Below, piece after piece: positions 15,678-21,813 of a stretch of 21,995 bases of DNA. The DNA is taken from the NCBI GenBank assembly GCA_020025875.1, contig JAHHRI010000020.1:1-21995 (forward strand), read 5' to 3'. Under the pieces are notes generated by a model, which saw only the letters and a list, made by a program, of their open reading frames with translations, had not been told where the DNA came from and did not search any database. The translations under genes were made by a program, and so were the position numbers. The stretch is from Alphaproteobacteria bacterium (GTDB lineage Bacteria; Pseudomonadota; Alphaproteobacteria; RF32; CAG-239). Position 1 is the first letter of the stretch. Each line of letters begins with the position of its first letter.

Positions 15678-16043
15678 ATGAAAGAAAGATTCTTTAACAG
15701 CTATGTGTTCTTGAGGCGATACTACAATATCCCCAAGGGCAAAAGGTTACGATGGTGCATCATCAAAGAAAGCTCTGCCAAAGGTACGGAGTTGCGTTTA
15801 GGCGTTTCTGTCGTCGGTACGCATAAGTATATTGATGTTGCCCAAAGGCGGATCTTTTCAAAGGTTTCGTCCGGGGCGATTGAACGATGTGTTTTTTCTG
15901 CTCGTAGAAAGCTTCTCGGTAAAAATTATGTTTATACCAGCGAAAACGGCTGGTCAATAACTAAGCCCAAAGACTACATTATGGACATCTATAGAAGTTC
16001 GTGGTGGCGTCCGGGGATTACCGAACACGAAAGGTTTTTGTAA
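15678..16043 (+). CDS. Hypothetical basic protein, 121 aa
   Basis: I do not recognise this protein. It is small, basic and aromatic (FLRRYYNIPKGKRLRW near residues 11-26, SSWWRPG near 107-113), with no signal peptide or membrane helix. The start is placed at ATG 15678 because the longer in-frame reading begins inside the promoter. No Shine-Dalgarno is present. Instead the leader carries a perfect AT palindrome (ATAATTTT..AAAATTAT, about 15657-15674) ending just before the start. It is monocistronic, with its own promoter and a strong terminator 5 bases after the stop. The basic surface could suit nucleic-acid binding, but nothing proves it. Confidence 0.68.
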   Translation: MKERFFNSYVFLRRYYNIPKGKRLRWCIIKESSAKGTELRLGVSVVGTHKYIDVAQRRIFSKVSSGAIERCVFSARRKLLGKNYVYTSENGWSITKPKDYIMDIYRSSWWRPGITEHERFL

Positions 16044-16047
16044 TTTG

Positions 16048-16090
16048 AGAAAGCCTGCTGTCTTTAGTCGGACAGTCAGGCTTTCTGCTT
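16048..16090 (+). terminator. Terminator after the 121-aa gene
   Basis: Arms AGAAAGCCTG (16048-16057) and CAGGCTTTCT (16077-16086) with an inner TGTC/GACA stem are followed by GCTTTT. Confidence 0.82.
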
Positions 16091-16184
16091 TTAAAAACAT
16101 CATAGGGAAATTGTGCAAAGAGTGGTTGTTTTTATTTTTTGCCGATATATCTTATAAGGGTATTTTATTGTAACGGAGGTTAAT

Positions 16185-16535
16185 ATGAAAAATTTGCAAA
16201 TCGCCTGTGCCGCACTGTTGTTGTCCGGTTTGGCAATGACGGCGTCGGCGGGATTTTCCGGACCGAGCAAAAACCATGCCGCCACGGTGGCGGAAGCCTT
16301 GGAAATGCCCGATGAAAGCTATGTCATTTTGCAGGGATATATTGAAAGCAGCCTCGGTAATGAGGAATATATGTTTAAGGACAATAGCGGTTCCATCAAA
16401 ATTGAAATTGACGATGATGACTGGAACGGACTGAATGTCAATCCAAACAATAAAGTGGAAATTCAGGGTGAAGTCGATACCCATATGATGAAACCGGCAG
16501 ATATTGAAGTGGATATGATCCGTTTGGTTGAATAA
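16185..16535 (+). CDS. Periplasmic BOF (YgiW/YdeI-type OB-fold) protein
   Basis: This 116-aa exported protein has a signal peptide with cleavage probable after TASA (residue 22). The mature part matches the bacterial OB-fold family (BOF, YgiW/YdeI): TVAEALEMPDESYVILQGYIE, then YMFKDNSGSIKIEIDDDDWNG and VEIQGEVD. Family members are linked to stress and metal or peptide tolerance in the envelope, and their ligand is not well established. GGAGG 8 bases before the ATG sets the start. It is monocistronic, ending at a bidirectional terminator shared with the convergent CoA-transferase genes. The domain is complete and undamaged. Confidence 0.9.
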   Translation: MKNLQIACAALLLSGLAMTASAGFSGPSKNHAATVAEALEMPDESYVILQGYIESSLGNEEYMFKDNSGSIKIEIDDDDWNGLNVNPNNKVEIQGEVDTHMMKPADIEVDMIRLVE

Positions 16536-16552
16536 ACTATGGACGGTAAAAG

Positions 16553-16580
16553 AAAAACGGGGAAGCTCCCCGTTTTTTTT
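16553..16580. terminator. Bidirectional terminator between the BOF and CoA-transferase genes
   Basis: ACGGGGA (16557-16563), a 3-base loop and TCCCCGT (16567-16573), extended by A5 on the left and T8 on the right. It can close both the plus-strand BOF gene and the minus-strand CoA-transferase operon. Confidence 0.9.
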
Positions 16581-16610
16581 GTGTTTTTATAATCTTTCTG
16601 TTGAACCGCG

Positions 16611-17285
16611 TTAAACGGCTTCCGGCAGCTCCCAGCGTTTCAGTCGATTGTCGATTGCCAGTCGGGCACCGGTTGAGGCAATCACTTCTTCAAGCGAAAA
16701 CAGCGGGTTAATTTCTTTTAACAGCAGAGATTGCGGGGTTACTTCAATCACGCAGCGTTCGGTTACAATCAGATCGACTTCTCCTGCCGCCGTCAGGGGC
16801 AGGGTGCATTTTTCCACAATTCGCGGGGTGCCTTTGTTGGTATGTTCCATGGCGATGATCACTTTTTTGGCGCCGACCACCAAATCCATGGCTCCGCCCA
16901 TTCCGGGGACAAAAGCTCCTGGAATCATCCAGTTGGCAAGGTTGCCGTTTGCGTCAACCTGCAAAGCACCGAGAACGGTGGCGTCGATATGCCCGCCGCG
17001 GATCATGGCAAAAGCGGTTGACGAGTCGAAAAATACCGCCCCCGGCTTTGTCAAAACGGCACCACCGCCGGCGTTGATAATCTTTGGGTTGTCGCCTGCC
17101 GTTTCGTCATGCGCGCCGATCCCCAACAGACCGTTTTCCGACTGGAAGATAACGTGACGATTGTGCGGGATATAGTTGGCAACTTCTGTCGGCAGCCCAA
17201 TACCCAAAGTGATGACATCTCCTTGAGCAAATTCGCGGGCTATCCGACGGGCTATTATTTCTCGGCATTGTTCTTTGGAAAGCAT
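16611..17285 (-). CDS. atoA: 3-oxoacid/acetate CoA-transferase subunit B
   Basis: This 224-aa protein is the catalytic beta subunit of a family I CoA-transferase, which moves CoA between acyl groups such as acetoacetyl- or butyryl-CoA and acetate or succinate. The catalytic glutamate lies in QSENGLLGIG (E50). The conserved GGGAVLTKPGAVFFDSSTAFAMIRGGHID stretch is near residues 72-100, and VPGMGGAMDLVVGA is near 125-138. Length is normal for AtoA/CtfB/ScoB. The ATG at 17285 has GAGG 6-7 bases upstream and lies 7 bases after the stop of the alpha subunit, so the two are one operon. The exact acyl substrate cannot be read from sequence, so the atoA/ctfB/scoB naming is by family only. Confidence 0.9.
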   Translation of the reverse strand: MLSKEQCREIIARRIAREFAQGDVITLGIGLPTEVANYIPHNRHVIFQSENGLLGIGAHDETAGDNPKIINAGGGAVLTKPGAVFFDSSTAFAMIRGGHIDATVLGALQVDANGNLANWMIPGAFVPGMGGAMDLVVGAKKVIIAMEHTNKGTPRIVEKCTLPLTAAGEVDLIVTERCVIEVTPQSLLLKEINPLFSLEEVIASTGARLAIDNRLKRWELPEAV

Positions 17286-17292
17286 GGGGACC

Positions 17293-17934
17293 TCACTTAA
17301 CGATATAATCGATAAAAATTCCGGGGATGGTTACTTCTGCCGGATTGAGCGGTTTGTCGCAGATTTCGTCAACTTCGGCGATGACGGTTGTGGCGGCGGT
17401 TGCCATCACTTGGTTAAAGTTGCGGGTGGTACCGTCTAGAAATAAATTGCCGAAACGATCCGCCTTGCTGCCGTAAACCAGAGCCACATCGGCTTTGATC
17501 GGTTTTTCGAGCAGATATTTGCGTCCGTCCAGCTCCATTACCGTTTTGCCTTCTTCCACTATCGTACCGACACCCGTCGGGGTTAAAAAACCGCCCAGAC
17601 CGGCACCGCCGCAACGGATTCTTTCGACCAGCGTGCCGAGGGGAACCAGTTCCACTTCAAGCGTGCCGCTGTTCATCTGGCGGACGGTTTCGGGGTTTGT
17701 ACCGATATGTCCGACAATTACTTTTTTGACCAGTTGATTGACAATCAGCCTGCCGCGATCATGTTCGGGATATGAGGTGTCGTTGGCAATCAGCGTCAAC
17801 TGACCGGTTTTGTTTTTTATAATTTCCTCAATCACTTTGTCGGGGGTGCCGCAGCGCAAAAAACCGCCAACCATCAGCGTGTCGTTTTCACGGATCATTT
17901 TTCCGGCTTCTTCTGCCGATATAATCTTTTTCAT
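17293..17934 (-). CDS. atoD: 3-oxoacid/acetate CoA-transferase subunit A
   Basis: This 213-aa protein is the alpha subunit of the same CoA-transferase. The CoA-binding signature VGGFLRCGTP (22-31) is present, as are GHIGTNPE (75-82), CGGAGLGGFLTPTGVGT (108-124) and a C-terminal ADVALVYGSKADRFGN stretch (about 148-163). Length matches AtoD/CtfA/ScoA. It is the first gene of a two-gene operon with the beta subunit. The start at 17934 has no obvious Shine-Dalgarno, and a TATAAT-containing promoter lies 33 bases upstream. In a fermenting cell the pair could recycle CoA during acetate or butyrate metabolism; in an aerobic one it could activate acetoacetate. Confidence 0.9.
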   Translation of the reverse strand: MKKIISAEEAGKMIRENDTLMVGGFLRCGTPDKVIEEIIKNKTGQLTLIANDTSYPEHDRGRLIVNQLVKKVIVGHIGTNPETVRQMNSGTLEVELVPLGTLVERIRCGGAGLGGFLTPTGVGTIVEEGKTVMELDGRKYLLEKPIKADVALVYGSKADRFGNLFLDGTTRNFNQVMATAATTVIAEVDEICDKPLNPAEVTIPGIFIDYIVK

Positions 17935-17966
17935 CGTTTTTGAATCTTTGTTGAAATTCGGGGCTG

Positions 17967-17994
17967 ATTATAACCGCAAATTTTAAAAAGTCAT
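17967..17994 (-). promoter_or_regulatory. Promoter of the CoA-transferase operon
   Basis: On the minus strand, ATGACT (17989-17994, 4 of 6), a 16-base spacer and a perfect TATAAT (17967-17972). Confidence 0.55.
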
Positions 17995-18063
17995 CATTTT
18001 TTATCATCAGGCAGCTTCGGACCATGGCGCATGAAAATTTTTTGTCTGTTTTTGACAAAAAGC

Positions 18064-18092
18064 TTGACGTGATTTTTTTTGGGGGCTATACT
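18064..18092 (+). promoter_or_regulatory. Promoter of the 190-aa gene
   Basis: TTGACG (18064-18069), 17-base spacer with an 8-T run, and TATACT (18087-18092). About 25 bases upstream lies TTTTTGTCTGTTTTTG, a 16-base match to the promoter region of the 121-aa gene (15606-15621). Confidence 0.7.
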
Positions 18093-18134
18093 GTTCTTAT
18101 CAACAGAATTATTAACCAATTATATGTTTTTTTT

Positions 18135-18707
18135 ATGGAAAAGAAAGATTTTGTAAAAAGCTTTTTCAAATTCGAAATTACTCAGACGACAAAAGTGCTG
18201 ATGTATAAAATTCGAATGGGTGACGGCAAACGCTGGAACGTGAGCGAAGATAAAGAACGTGGTCGTGTTGTCCTTATGGAAATAGGGCGTCCGATGAACG
18301 TTACTTTAGTGATGATCGGCGATCAACGTATGCAGATTTTCACCGCTTGCAGCAGGTTCGAATATCTGATTCAGGACAAGGAAAACGGCGACGGTGCAGA
18401 AGTCAGTTTCTGTGGTCCGGTCAATGCCTTGTTAACTCAAGCGCTGATGCCGCGGATGACATATGTGCCGGGGACTCTGCAGGGAATGTCCGAGGATATG
18501 CCCGATTATGCGCCGATTGCCGAGTTTATGCGGATTCGCAAAGAACGACGCGCGGCCGATCCCAATCCTCAGGATGCTTATGGATGGCGAGTGAATATGA
18601 AATTCCAAAATGAATTGGCGCCATACTTCCCGCCTTTTGACAGAGCAAGGCGCGAAAATCCGAAAAAACAGCGACGTCGTGAACGTAGCGGAAAATTTCC
18701 TCGTTAG
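18135..18707 (+). CDS. Hypothetical protein, 190 aa, basic C-terminal tail
   Basis: I recognise no family. The N-terminal half alternates beta-like stretches (VLMYKIRMG, RVVLMEIGRPMNVTLVMIG, MQIFTACSRFEYLIQ), which suggests a compact beta-rich domain. The C-terminal 27 residues are strongly basic (RRENPKKQRRRERSGKFPR), so RNA or DNA contact is possible. There is no signal peptide or membrane segment. ATG 18135 is preferred: a good promoter at 18064-18092 lies inside the longer in-frame reading that would begin at 18024. The leader is AT-rich with a T8 run right before the ATG and no Shine-Dalgarno. It is monocistronic with a terminator after it. Confidence 0.7.
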   Translation: MEKKDFVKSFFKFEITQTTKVLMYKIRMGDGKRWNVSEDKERGRVVLMEIGRPMNVTLVMIGDQRMQIFTACSRFEYLIQDKENGDGAEVSFCGPVNALLTQALMPRMTYVPGTLQGMSEDMPDYAPIAEFMRIRKERRAADPNPQDAYGWRVNMKFQNELAPYFPPFDRARRENPKKQRRRERSGKFPR

Positions 18708-18727
18708 CCTGTTCGTTTGACTGATTT

Positions 18728-18767
18728 AAAAAAGAGCGTTCCCTGTTGGGTTTCGCTCTTTTTTTAT
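18728..18767 (+). terminator. Terminator after the 190-aa gene
   Basis: AAAAAAGAGCG (18728-18738) pairs with CGCTCTTTTTT (18754-18764), with an inner CCC/GGG stem, followed by more T. Between here and 18870 I see no gene. Confidence 0.87.
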
Positions 18768-18870
18768 GTTCTGAAAAGCAGATTCGCTATCCGGCGGCAA
18801 ATCTTGAGGTGTTTTTTTTAATGCCGAAAGGCTGTGTGGTTGGTCGTCAATCATAAGCTCAAAAAAAATA

Positions 18871-18900
18871 AAAAGGGGCGGTTTAAACCGTCCCTTTTTT
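18871..18900 (-). terminator. Terminator of the 176-aa membrane protein gene
   Basis: A self-complementary hairpin (AAAAGGGGCGGTTT / AAACCGTCCCTTTT, one G-T pair) with T runs on both strands lies 21 bases after the minus-strand stop at 18922. Confidence 0.83.
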
Positions 18901-18921
18901 GAAATTTGATCCTAAAACGCA

Positions 18922-19452
18922 TCAGGCGAGTTCAACCAGCAGCCTGTTTTTGTTGTTATCAACCGGTACAAAGCGTTTGAAATGTGCTTTTTGTACCATC
19001 GGCGCCTGATACCTTTTGTAGGTGCCGGGAAACAGTTTGCCGTTTTCGTCCAGATATTCTTTGATCCATACCGGAGGAATATATGCCCGATACTTAATTC
19101 CGTCAATTTCTACCGTTCCGTAGGCGATGTTGCGCTTAACCCAGATAATTTGAAAGGTGAGTTTTCTGCCTTTCAGCTGTGCTTCGTAACAATCTTTCAT
19201 AAAACGAATACTCCACGAAACAAGGAATAGGTTTGCCGTCATCAGCAGCCATAGATAAATATGCTGCCATACTTCGCCAAAAATGATAAAAACGGTAATC
19301 ATGTTCAAAAACAGGCTGCACCGAATAAGGGCGCTCCATTGTTTTTGACGATGCGGGGGTTTGACAACACGGTAATAAATAACAGACAAAGCCGCAGCAA
19401 GGTTGCCTAAAGCCCACAAATACATTAAAACGATTAGAAAATTTTCATTCAT
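18922..19452 (-). CDS. Hypothetical membrane protein, 176 aa, three helices
   Basis: I do not recognise this protein. It has three membrane helices (about residues 5-27, 41-59 and 64-83) and a cytosolic or periplasmic domain of about 90 residues that looks beta-rich (FQIIWVKRNIAYGTVEIDGIKYRAYIP). The start is placed at ATG 19452; the longer reading needs a TTG two codons upstream. No Shine-Dalgarno is visible. The leader is about 50 bases of AT-rich sequence after a clear promoter at 19508-19535. It is monocistronic and divergent from the mpg gene. Possible roles cannot be deduced from the neighbours. Confidence 0.75.
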   Translation of the reverse strand: MNENFLIVLMYLWALGNLAAALSVIYYRVVKPPHRQKQWSALIRCSLFLNMITVFIIFGEVWQHIYLWLLMTANLFLVSWSIRFMKDCYEAQLKGRKLTFQIIWVKRNIAYGTVEIDGIKYRAYIPPVWIKEYLDENGKLFPGTYKRYQAPMVQKAHFKRFVPVDNNKNRLLVELA

Positions 19453-19507
19453 AAGCAATATGGAATTAAATTGTTAATAATAATCAAGTAATTAAAATGA
19501 AACTAAC

Positions 19508-19535
19508 ATTATATAGCCATAAAAACAGAAGTCAA
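19508..19535 (-). promoter_or_regulatory. Promoter of the 176-aa membrane protein gene
   Basis: On the minus strand, TTGACT (19530-19535), a 16-base spacer containing TCTGTTTTT, and a perfect TATAAT (19508-19513). Confidence 0.72.
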
Positions 19536-19553
19536 GACAAAACAAAAAAGTTT

Positions 19554-19621
19554 TTATTGTTAACGATAAAGAAACGGGCGGTTGTTTTTGCTTGGAAAAC
19601 GTCGTAAACTGCCCCAAGCAA
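19554..19621 (+). promoter_or_regulatory. Palindrome and leader hairpin before mpg
   Basis: TTATTGTTAACGATAA (19554-19569) is a 16-base palindrome with one mismatched pair and could be an operator. Further on, TTGCTTGG (19588-19595) and CCAAGCAA (19614-19621) form an 8-bp perfect stem with an 18-base loop, ending 4 bases before the mpg Shine-Dalgarno, so it could influence translation. Neither has a proven role. Confidence 0.4.
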
Positions 19622-19636
19622 CCGGAAAGGAAAAAT

Positions 19637-20242
19637 ATGGAACCCGATTTTTCTCGCCGCATTGCTCCTGATGTCTATTTGCAAGATGTCTTTGAGCTGG
19701 CGCAAAAGGATCTCCTCGGCGCCTATCTGTGCAGCCGTATAGATAACGAACTGACTGTCGGCAAGATTACCGAATTGGAGGTTTATGTCGGTAGTTGCGA
19801 CAAGGCTTGCCATGCTTGGCCAAACAAGAAAACACCGCGGACGGAAACAATGTTCAGACAAGGCGGCTGCGCCTATGTCTATTTTGTATATGGTATGTAT
19901 AACCAGTTTAATGTGGTGGCAGGGCCGGAAGAAACCGCCAATGCTGTTCTGATTCGTGCATTGGAACCGGTGGCAGGTGTAGAAACCATGATGCGCCGCC
20001 GAAAGTGCCAAGATTTGCACAATCTTACCACCGGCCCCGGAAAACTATGTCAGGCACTGGCTGTCACCCACCGTGAACATAATGGTATTGATTTGGGTGG
20101 CGGCACGGTCTGGATCAGCCCCGGAAAGGGCGGCTGTGCTTTTGTTTCCCGTCCGCGGATTGGCATTGATTATGCAGAAGAATACAAGGACAAGCTCTGG
20201 AGATTTTACATCAAAAACAATGACTTCATCAGCAAAAAATAA
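19637..20242 (+). CDS. mpg: DNA-3-methyladenine glycosylase (Mpg/AAG family)
   Basis: This 201-aa enzyme excises alkylated purines such as 3-methyladenine and hypoxanthine, starting base excision repair. The AAG active-site pattern is complete: ITELEVYVG (E48 as the catalytic Glu, Y50 as the intercalating Tyr), DKACHA (H59), TPRTETMF, YVYFVYGMYNQFNV (80-93), VLIRALEP (R107), TTGPGKLCQAL (131-141) and RPRIGI near 172-177, ending in WRFYI. The length is typical. The start at 19637 follows GGAAAGGA with good spacing; a longer TTG reading from 19592 runs through the leader hairpin and is rejected. It is monocistronic. The 3' end is overlapped by a short hydrophobic ORF containing a duplicated segment. 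Confidence 0.95.
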   Translation: MEPDFSRRIAPDVYLQDVFELAQKDLLGAYLCSRIDNELTVGKITELEVYVGSCDKACHAWPNKKTPRTETMFRQGGCAYVYFVYGMYNQFNVVAGPEETANAVLIRALEPVAGVETMMRRRKCQDLHNLTTGPGKLCQALAVTHREHNGIDLGGGTVWISPGKGGCAFVSRPRIGIDYAEEYKDKLWRFYIKNNDFISKK

Positions 20243-20386
20243 GCAGAGCAGGGCGGTCGTTATTTACGGCGGGTTTTTGGGTGCGGTGGCGGCGGCTGCC
20301 TCAATTCCCCTTGTTTGCTGGCGGCCATTATTTTCGGCAGTTTTTTGGGTGCGGTGGCGGCTGCTGCCTCAATCTTTGCGCTATAA
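20220..20386 (+). pseudogene. Remnant of a small hydrophobic ORF disturbed by a duplication
   Basis: From ATG 20220, overlapping the mpg end, a frame reads a polar head (MTSSAKNKQSRAVV) and then a membrane-like stretch containing FLGAVAAAASI. The same FLGAVAAAASI is encoded again 68 bases later, but in the mpg frame, where it ends in FAL and a stop at 20384-20386. Because 68 is not a multiple of three, no single frame reads both. No Shine-Dalgarno is visible. It may be a decayed one-helix membrane peptide gene; real coding is unproven. Confidence 0.3.
20274..20373 (+). repeat. Pair of 32-base direct repeats
   Basis: 20274-20305 and 20342-20373 are 32-base copies differing at a single position (GGCGGCGG versus GGCGGCTG region), 68 bases apart. 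The 36-base gap shows no repeat of its own. No other gene is seen between 20243 and 20401. Confidence 0.9.
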
Positions 20387-20401
20387 TCGTTTTTTTGATA
20401 T

Positions 20402-20433
20402 AAAAAAACACCCTCCTTTAGTGGGGAAGGTGT
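20402..20433 (-). terminator. Terminator of the 145-aa membrane protein gene
   Basis: ACACC/GGTGT plus CTCC/GGGG paired arms with a 2-base bulge and a 6-base loop. On the minus strand it is followed by seven T. It lies about 74 bases after the stop at 20507, and the space between holds nothing visible. Confidence 0.75.
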
Positions 20434-20506
20434 GTCGCGAATGGAGATAACAGTCTGCTTTTAGATTGACGGATACCGAAATTTAAGCGGTTGTTCGGAA
20501 TACGGC

Positions 20507-20944
20507 TTAATGCGGTCTCAGTTCGTAGTTGAAGGTCAGCGTGATGGAAAGTGTTTTCAGGCGTTTCAGGTAACAAGATGTTCTTTCAATCTTTTCTTCC
20601 CTGTCCAGAGTTGTGTCTTGCCAGAGCCGAATGATCTCTGTTTCGTATTTTTCCATCAGTTGCTGCAGCCCTTCCCGATGCAAAATTTCCTCAATGTACC
20701 AGTCCTGATTGACAAGCGTCAAATTCCAGAAAAAGCTATCAAATTCGGGGGAATCCCAAGGGACAGGGGAAACCCGCCATTTTTTTCTCAGCTTGATGTT
20801 GTGGGCAAAGCATGCAAAGAAGATGCCGCCAATCAGCAGATAGCAGATCAGAACCAGCGCCGCAATGGGCATCGAGAGATAGCAGAACGCCAAGAAGATA
20901 CCGACAATTCCCAAGGTCGCGAAAAATGAAAATAAAGTTTTCAT
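20507..20944 (-). CDS. Hypothetical membrane protein, 145 aa, two helices
   Basis: I do not recognise this protein. Two adjacent membrane helices (about residues 4-24 and 26-47) form an N-terminal hairpin, followed by KLRKKW, so the C-terminal 95 residues are probably cytoplasmic. That part is rich in charged and aromatic residues and helix-forming (IEEILHREGLQQLMEKYETE, 84-103). The ATG at 20944 has no Shine-Dalgarno and follows an AT-rich leader of about 35 bases after a promoter at 20984-21012. It is monocistronic. The layout (two helices plus a helical tail) resembles that of the 176-aa protein at 18922 only in general terms, and no sequence similarity is evident. Confidence 0.75.
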   Translation of the reverse strand: MKTLFSFFATLGIVGIFLAFCYLSMPIAALVLICYLLIGGIFFACFAHNIKLRKKWRVSPVPWDSPEFDSFFWNLTLVNQDWYIEEILHREGLQQLMEKYETEIIRLWQDTTLDREEKIERTSCYLKRLKTLSITLTFNYELRPH

Positions 20945-21436
20945 TGTAAATGATGATTAAGTTAATAATTATGTTCGTTAGACAAAATAAATCGAAACGG
21001 CCTTTGTGTCAATATCCAAAATGGCTTTAAAAAACATTTTTCTGCCCCTGTCGCCAAAAGAGCGCTAATTGTCTGTCATGTATTTTGAGAGCGCCGCAAA
21101 TGAGTTTGTTTGTGCTTAAGAAAGAGATAAATTGAATCTGCCTGACGTTGTCGGTCAAAAGCCAAATCGGGCAAATGGCTCAAAGGGGCGGACAAGGACG
21201 GGCGCTCATCATTTTTGCTATATCCGAATCTAAAAAAGATGTTTGTCCGTTCTGTTTTGCATATGCCGACAGGTTGTTTCAAAATATTCCCCCGATCAAC
21301 GAGGGCTAAATCTGCGGCAAAGTTTGGTTTTGACCTGTGCTTGTCGGCGTTGTGTTGCCGTGCCGACAATTTTGCCCTGAGGAATTTGTCATTTTGCCCT
21401 CAGGCGCTTGGCGATTTCTGCAAGGTATTAACGAAA
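20945..21436. other. Gene-free segment with several inverted repeats
   Basis: No convincing coding frame is found in these about 490 bases. Inverted repeats are frequent: CGGACAA/TTGTCCG (21189-21195, 21243-21249), TTGTCGGC/GCCGACAA (21341-21348, 21362-21369), CCTGAGG/CCTCAGG (21376-21382, 21398-21404) and AGCCA/TGGCT (21160-21164, 21176-21180). The last part also has a near-direct repeat of ATTTTGCCCT. It may hold a structured RNA or an intergenic repeat. I could not match it to RNase P RNA, tmRNA or SRP RNA by their core motifs. Confidence 0.4.
20984..21012 (-). promoter_or_regulatory. Promoter of the 145-aa membrane protein gene
   Basis: On the minus strand, a perfect TTGACA (21007-21012), 17-base spacer and TATTTT (20984-20989, 4 of 6). 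Confidence 0.6.
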
Positions 21437-21462
21437 AATGCCGATTATGGATAATCGGCATT
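21437..21462 (-). terminator. Terminator of rpmG
   Basis: A 12-bp perfect stem (AATGCCGATTAT / ATAATCGGCATT) closes over two bases, so the real loop opens to about 4-6. It lies 26 bases after the rpmG stop, with a T run on the minus strand. Confidence 0.82.
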
Positions 21463-21488
21463 AAAAAACAACATTTTATGACTAAAAA

Positions 21489-21656
21489 TTACTTCAGCTT
21501 CTTTTCTACAAATTCTTCATGCTTTTTAGATTTTTTGTCATATTTCTTCATGGACAACTTTTCCGGATGGGTTCTTGGATTTTTTTCAGCAATGAAAAAG
21601 GTACCGGTTCCGGCGGTGCTTTCCATTTTAACTTTAACTTTGATTGCTTTTGCCAT
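21489..21656 (-). CDS. rpmG: Large ribosomal subunit protein L33
   Basis: This 55-aa protein is bL33 of the 50S subunit, near the E site. The sequence begins MAKAIKVKVKMESTAGTG and contains FFIAEKNPRTHPEKL, MKKYD and a basic, charged tail (KKSKKHEEFVEKKLK), which fits the alphaproteobacterial L33 pattern (STAGTG, KN.RT, L..KKYDP..KKH). It has no cysteines, so it is the zinc-independent form. The gene is complete, 56 codons including stop. A weak AAGAG lies before the ATG. It is monocistronic between its own promoter (21703-21730) and terminator (21437-21462). Confidence 0.95.
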   Translation of the reverse strand: MAKAIKVKVKMESTAGTGTFFIAEKNPRTHPEKLSMKKYDKKSKKHEEFVEKKLK

Positions 21657-21702
21657 GTCTTTATACTCTTAAAATTTAAATGTTAAATGCAAGTTTTTCT
21701 GT

Positions 21703-21730
21703 AATATAGCGTTTTTTGCCGTCTTGTCAA
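21703..21730 (-). promoter_or_regulatory. Promoter of rpmG
   Basis: On the minus strand, a perfect TTGACA (21725-21730), 16-base spacer and TATATT (21703-21708), identical in layout to the rplM promoter. Confidence 0.78.
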
Positions 21731-21758
21731 TAGCTTTTTAAGAGAGAGTTTAAAGCGC

Positions 21759-21791
21759 AAAGACCGTATGTTTTGTCAACATACGGTCTTT
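21759..21791 (-). terminator. Probable terminator of the gene at the right edge
   Basis: A 12-bp perfect stem (AAAGACCGTATG / CATACGGTCTTT) with a 9-base loop lies 22 bases after the stop of the truncated gene. The T tract is weak on both strands, so the direction is inferred from the neighbour. Confidence 0.65.
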
Positions 21792-21813
21792 GTTTCAGTT
21801 TGCAATCCGGTTA

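Noticed and set aside
18024..18134. N-terminal extension of the 190-aa protein
   Set aside because: It would be encoded by the promoter region (TTGACG-17-TATACT) and lacks a Shine-Dalgarno.
19637..20242. Mpg active site changed (YGMY in place of YGMH)
   Set aside because: Tyr at this position also occurs in human AAG; the catalytic Glu, intercalating Tyr, His and Arg are all present.
21076..21369. Minus-strand 97-codon frame (and plus-strand frames) in the gene-free segment
   Set aside because: Non-ATG start, no Shine-Dalgarno, unusual composition, and it runs through strong inverted repeats.
20945..21436. RNase P RNA, tmRNA or SRP RNA
   Set aside because: None of the conserved core motifs of these RNAs could be found on either strand.
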